From the NCBI GenBank assembly GCA_934635045.1, contig CAKTZA010000039.1, forward strand, positions 1-34,273: 34,273 nt of DNA, given 5' to 3'. Origin of the DNA: an uncultured Kiritimatiellota bacterium. Lineage in GTDB: Bacteria; Verrucomicrobiota; Kiritimatiellia; RFP12; UBA1067. The translations under genes were made by a program, and so were the position numbers. This document shows positions 30,999 to 34,273 of the stretch, in pieces. How positions within the stretch are numbered: the first letter of the stretch is position 1; every line of letters begins with the position of its first letter. The notes beneath the pieces are model-generated. The model was not told the origin of the DNA. It worked only from the letters and a program-made list of their open reading frames with translations, and did no database searches.

Positions 30999-33620
30999 AT
31001 GAATAACAATAAGAGTATTTTAATATGGGCGACCGCGCTTAGCGTGGTCGCCATGGTTCTGACATCCGTAGCCGCAGACGTCTCCGGACGTAAAATGGTT
31101 TGGGCGCACTACGTTCCTTGGTTGACGCCCGACAATGCGTCGCAGATGGTCGAGCGGTTCTATGATTTTCCGCAATGTGAAGTCGGGAGCGATCCGTTTC
31201 GTGCAGAGGTTTTGCGGGCGCTTGATCAGGGTATCGATGGCTTCTTCAATGACATGGTGGCGCACGAGGGTGGCGAAACGTCCTTTTGGGATTTGCGACC
31301 GTTTCTCAAAGCTGCCGAAGGGACGCCTTTCCAGTTCGGCATTTGTCTTGATGCGAAGATTCCGGTTGAGCAACAAGTGAGGGAATTGGTCAAAATGCTC
31401 TCTACTTATGGTGACCATCCCAACTATCCGAAGTGGAAGGATCGGTATGTCATCAGCACTTATACTTATTTTGCCTGGTCGCCAGAGGAGTGGCGGGAGA
31501 TTCGTAGGGGTTGCGCCGAAGCAGGCTACCCTATCTGGGTGATCGCCAATGTCGAGCAGGGCTTTACGGCATATTCCGATGAAAAACTGCTACCTTACGC
31601 TGGACTCTTTGAAGGCGCTTATTACTTCTCGATCAATGGTGCGGCATGGACGAATCATAAGTCGTTGGAGCAAGAGTTGCAGGAGACTGACGCTTTCTGC
31701 AAAAACCATGGCGCGATGTTCATGCCATGTCTGTGGCCAGGATATTATGGAGGTTGGTTGAATGGACGTTGCAGTTATTACCAGCCATTCCGCGGGTTCG
31801 ATACGCTGTTGCGGCGGTATGATTGTGCGCAGACGCTGAAGGCGCAATGGTTGCACATTACGACTTGGAACGATCACGATGAGACGACATTGCAGACGCG
31901 AAGGCTGACAACGGCAAATCCAGCGATGATTCGCGCCATGTCGCGCGAATTCAAGGGAGAGGAGCCAGCCAAGGAGGCAGAGATTCAATTCGCGTATTTG
32001 CGCGAGACATTGGTGGGTTCGCTATTGCGTATAGAGGTTGTGCGCCTTCCGGCGGCAGAGAAGGGAGCGGTCAAGGTTTGTGGTCGGCTCTTGGATATAA
32101 ATGGACATGAGGTGTGTGCGCTCGCTTCGCGGCAGATTGCAACCAACTGGAGAAGGGAAGAGTGGCTTGTGCCGACTGCCAACCTTGCGGAAACACCGGC
32201 ACTTGTGCCCGAGTTTACTGTCTCAAGACGCGGAAAGAAACGGACTTTTCGACTGCCAGCGGCTTTCTTGGTGACGACTTGCTTGAAAAACGGCGAGACG
32301 GTCAAGGTTTCCGAGCGTGACCGGCGCGAGATTGACGCGACGCTTCAACTTGGTTGGAAGGATGGAGTTCTTGAAGGCACGTGCGCATTGGCTGGCTCGG
32401 CAGACTTGAAGCGAGCGGTGCTCTACTGCAACGAGCTTCCCGTTACCTACTTTGCGCGGAAGAAAGAGACTGTCCTGCCAGTGTTCTTTTCAGGTGAGCA
32501 TGAGGTCAAGTTGTCGGTGAAGAACGGGCGAATCGCGCAGGCGGTCAAAAGTTTCGATAAAAACGGATCGCTGTTTTTCCATTGGAATGAGCAGTCAATC
32601 TTTTCAAGGTGTACGCCTGAATGGATGCGGTTCACGGCGCGAATCGAGACCAGTCCCGAGACGGAACTCGCCTTTTCGACTGCAGGGTCGCAGCTGAGTT
32701 TCAAGCCTTTCGAGTTGTTGAAAGGAGGAGAACTTGAGGCTGGGCTTGGGCGAATCCGGCTTGCATCAGATGGCACAATGTATGATATGCCACCACTCGG
32801 GACTTGCAATGGGGAACTTCATCTTTCCGTCTGGTCGAAAGAGCCTCGTCCGACGGATGCCTATTGGGTAGAGTTTGAGTTCGCTGACGGCACATTCGGC
32901 GAGACGCTGGTTCGTTATCCGTTTTCGAAGACGAGCAAACCTGTAGTCATGGAAGTTATCGAGACGCCGGTCACGCTCGACCACACGAGTAGCGCCTCGG
33001 GGATGCCGGATGATTATCCATTCTTGACTTCAGAGGCCAATTTGCCTGTTAGTAAAACGCGCGTTGTGAAAACCAAGGTATCTCCTTATTGCTTTCGAGA
33101 GGAACGTTTCGAGTTCGGGAAGACGACGACAAAGCGTCCTGTTTTGCCACAACGGCGCTGGCCCATGGGAACGTTTCGAATGACCCTGACGCTGACGCCG
33201 TTGGCAAAGCAAGTTGTCGAGCGCCAGATAATCACAAAGAACGGTTGGAATGAAGGACCCGAATTCTCGCTATTGGCCGATGGAAGAATCAAGGTCACTC
33301 TCAATGGAGGCAGTGCGCGTGGAATTACGCCGGAGTTTTCTTATGAAGTCGTTTCGCGACAGCCCTTACCGATAGGACAAAAGTCGGTAATAGGCGTAGT
33401 GCGGACGGCTCGACAACTCGCGCTTTATGTAAATGGACAGTTGCAACAACGCGTGGATATTCCGCCGTTGAGGTCGTTTGGCAATCTCTCGCCGGCTCTT
33501 TGCGATGGTGTCAATGGCGAAGGGGCGACGATTGCGCTGGTGCACGACTTGGAGTTTACCGGCAATCCTGCGACTGTAGCCGTGCAGAAGAGCGTAAATA
33601 AAGACAAGAAAGAAAAATAG
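30999..33620 (+). CDS. Secreted GH71-like glycoside hydrolase with LamG-like domain
   Basis: An 873-residue protein with a signal peptide (ILIWATALSVVAMVLTSVAA). Residues ~30-320 resemble the GH71 (endo-1,3-alpha-glucanase) or GH99-like TIM barrel: KMVWAHYVPWLTP, EVLRALDQGIDGFFNDMVAH, FQFGICLDAKIP, then YYFSINGAAWTN and WLHITTWNDHDETT near the barrel's end. The middle is beta-rich. Residues ~720-850 look like a LamG/concanavalin-type carbohydrate-binding domain (FRMTLTLTPLAKQVVERQII, VGVVRTARQLALYVNGQLQQ). It probably acts on a complex polysaccharide outside the cytoplasm. It begins 11 bases after the SUMF1-like gene, with GAGGAAT in front. Exact family and substrate are uncertain. Confidence 0.8.
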   Translation: MNNNKSILIWATALSVVAMVLTSVAADVSGRKMVWAHYVPWLTPDNASQMVERFYDFPQCEVGSDPFRAEVLRALDQGIDGFFNDMVAHEGGETSFWDLRPFLKAAEGTPFQFGICLDAKIPVEQQVRELVKMLSTYGDHPNYPKWKDRYVISTYTYFAWSPEEWREIRRGCAEAGYPIWVIANVEQGFTAYSDEKLLPYAGLFEGAYYFSINGAAWTNHKSLEQELQETDAFCKNHGAMFMPCLWPGYYGGWLNGRCSYYQPFRGFDTLLRRYDCAQTLKAQWLHITTWNDHDETTLQTRRLTTANPAMIRAMSREFKGEEPAKEAEIQFAYLRETLVGSLLRIEVVRLPAAEKGAVKVCGRLLDINGHEVCALASRQIATNWRREEWLVPTANLAETPALVPEFTVSRRGKKRTFRLPAAFLVTTCLKNGETVKVSERDRREIDATLQLGWKDGVLEGTCALAGSADLKRAVLYCNELPVTYFARKKETVLPVFFSGEHEVKLSVKNGRIAQAVKSFDKNGSLFFHWNEQSIFSRCTPEWMRFTARIETSPETELAFSTAGSQLSFKPFELLKGGELEAGLGRIRLASDGTMYDMPPLGTCNGELHLSVWSKEPRPTDAYWVEFEFADGTFGETLVRYPFSKTSKPVVMEVIETPVTLDHTSSASGMPDDYPFLTSEANLPVSKTRVVKTKVSPYCFREERFEFGKTTTKRPVLPQRRWPMGTFRMTLTLTPLAKQVVERQIITKNGWNEGPEFSLLADGRIKVTLNGGSARGITPEFSYEVVSRQPLPIGQKSVIGVVRTARQLALYVNGQLQQRVDIPPLRSFGNLSPALCDGVNGEGATIALVHDLEFTGNPATVAVQKSVNKDKKEK

Positions 33621-33795
33621 ATTCGAGGGTCAGCCTACGTGGACGAGCCGCGTCTGCGGGGGTTCGCCGTCTCGCGCGTCGAACCGGGGCCGGGTTCCTG
33701 TATGCGAAGATGTTCAAGACGGTCGCGCCGTTTTCGTTCTCGCGTGAGAATGCCGGTGCCCTCGTCAGGTGCGCCGCGCGCGCCCCCTGATTTGA
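33621..33795. other. Gap with a possible decayed coding fragment
   Basis: Composition returns to high GC. One plus-strand frame reads FLYAKMFKTVAPFSFSRENA and ends in a TGA at 33788-33790, but lacks a start and upstream homology. It may be a gene remnant; I see no RNA gene or terminator. Confidence 0.35.
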
Positions 33796-33801
33796 TATAA
33801 T
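33796..33801 (+). promoter_or_regulatory. -10 element of the DUF4954 gene, leaderless
   Basis: TATAAT followed by AGGCGGC. The ATG at 33809 is 7 bases away, so transcription should start at or next to the start codon. Confidence 0.6.
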
Positions 33802-33808
33802 AGGCGGC

Positions 33809-34273
33809 ATGAATTCGGAAACAAGAGACGATGAGCCCCTGCGGCGTCCGGTCGGCGGCTTCAGGGCATTGGCAGACGCGGAAATCGCCGCCCTGGAGGC
33901 GCAGGGCTGTTCGGCCGAGGACTGGCGGGCGGTCACGGTCGCGACGGGCTTCGACGCGGCGACGGTGCGGGACGTGGCCTTCTCGGGGCCGTGTCGGCTC
34001 GGCGCGTTCCGCAAGACGTACACGCTGCCGGGCGGCGTCCGCAAGCCGGCGGGCGTCTACCGCGCGACGCTGCACAACGTGACGGTCGGCGACGACTGCC
34101 GCATCTCGAACGTCCGCAGCTACATCGCGAACTACGACATCGGCGCGGGCGCGCTCATCGCCAACGTCGACAAGATCTACGTCGAGGGCGAGACGAGCTT
34201 CGGCAACGGCGTCGAGGTCTCGGTCCTCAACGAGACGGGCGGGCGCGAGGTGACGATCCACACGGCGCTCACG
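33809..34273 (+). CDS. DUF4954-family protein, 5' part
   Basis: The first 155 codons of a gene that runs off the window. FRALADAEIAALEAQGCSAE and DWRAVTVATGFD lead into a left-handed beta-helix-like sequence: VYRATLHNVTVGDDCRISNV, RSYIANYDIGAGALIANVDK, TSFGNGVEVSVLNETGGREV. This matches the DUF4954 family of Bacteroidetes and PVC bacteria, whose hexapeptide-type repeats resemble sugar-nucleotide acyltransferases; its reaction is not established. The gene is GC-rich like the core chromosome, so the low-GC island ends before it. The mRNA is probably leaderless. Confidence 0.85.
   Translation, partial: MNSETRDDEPLRRPVGGFRALADAEIAALEAQGCSAEDWRAVTVATGFDAATVRDVAFSGPCRLGAFRKTYTLPGGVRKPAGVYRATLHNVTVGDDCRISNVRSYIANYDIGAGALIANVDKIYVEGETSFGNGVEVSVLNETGGREVTIHTALT

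Overview
The window looks like chromosome from an anaerobic, gut-type member of the PVC group, most likely Kiritimatiellota/Verrucomicrobiota. This is an inference. It rests on the high GC of the core genes, a DUF4954-type beta-helix protein, XRE-cupin regulators paired with acyl-CoA synthetases, secreted SUMF1-fold and GH71-like proteins, a XylR-type regulator, and many dispersed palindromic and purine-rich repeats. No rRNA or phylogenetic marker search was possible.

Layout. Bases 1-360 hold palindromic repeats that cut off the 3' end of a decayed LacI-type regulator gene (364-843, minus). Bases 950-3450 carry a secreted glycerophosphodiesterase whose tail runs into a ~250-bp repeat, a broken PIN-domain toxin gene with an overlapping small partner gene, a second copy of the 250-bp repeat, and an intrinsic terminator. 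Bases 3454-11252 are dense housekeeping genes: htpG, rnhB, a CAU tRNA, the classic rpmH-rnpA-yidD-yidC block, then nth, a divergent folP and tatD in translationally coupled order. Bases 11262-17296 form an acyl-CoA module. It has a promoter, a 27-codon leader peptide rich in Ile and Val codons, a terminator-like hairpin, an XRE-cupin-acyl-CoA synthetase fusion, an amidohydrolase, a second acyl-CoA synthetase and a free XRE-cupin regulator. Bases 17348-22522 hold a decayed fragment, an RND pump and a coupled secreted metallopeptidase. Bases 22523-23045 are GC-rich with no gene seen, followed by queF and a XylR-like regulator. Bases 24800-33620 are a lower-GC accessory island: an AAA/DUF4143 ATPase, a small secreted protein, a two-domain SUMF1-like protein split by a complete IS1380-family element, and a GH71-like glycosidase with a LamG-like domain. 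The window ends inside a DUF4954 gene.

Three signals stand out. First, the Ile/Val leader peptide and attenuator-like hairpin upstream of an acyl-CoA synthetase suggest branched-chain amino-acid control of acid activation, which fits synthesis of Val/Ile/Leu by reductive carboxylation of branched acyl-CoAs. Second, a purine-rich repeat with a conserved 3' boundary sits in frame inside four unrelated conserved proteins (folP, tatD, an acyl-CoA synthetase, an RND pump) and also between genes; this resembles the Rickettsia palindromic elements in behaviour but not in sequence. Third, the IS1380 insertion has a 5-bp target duplication, and removing it restores an open 856-residue frame.

Promoters share a recognisable form: a TTGAC-like -35, an 18-bp spacer and TATAAT often followed by ACGC. 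Two genes (htpG and the DUF4954 gene) start so close to the -10 that their mRNAs are probably leaderless.
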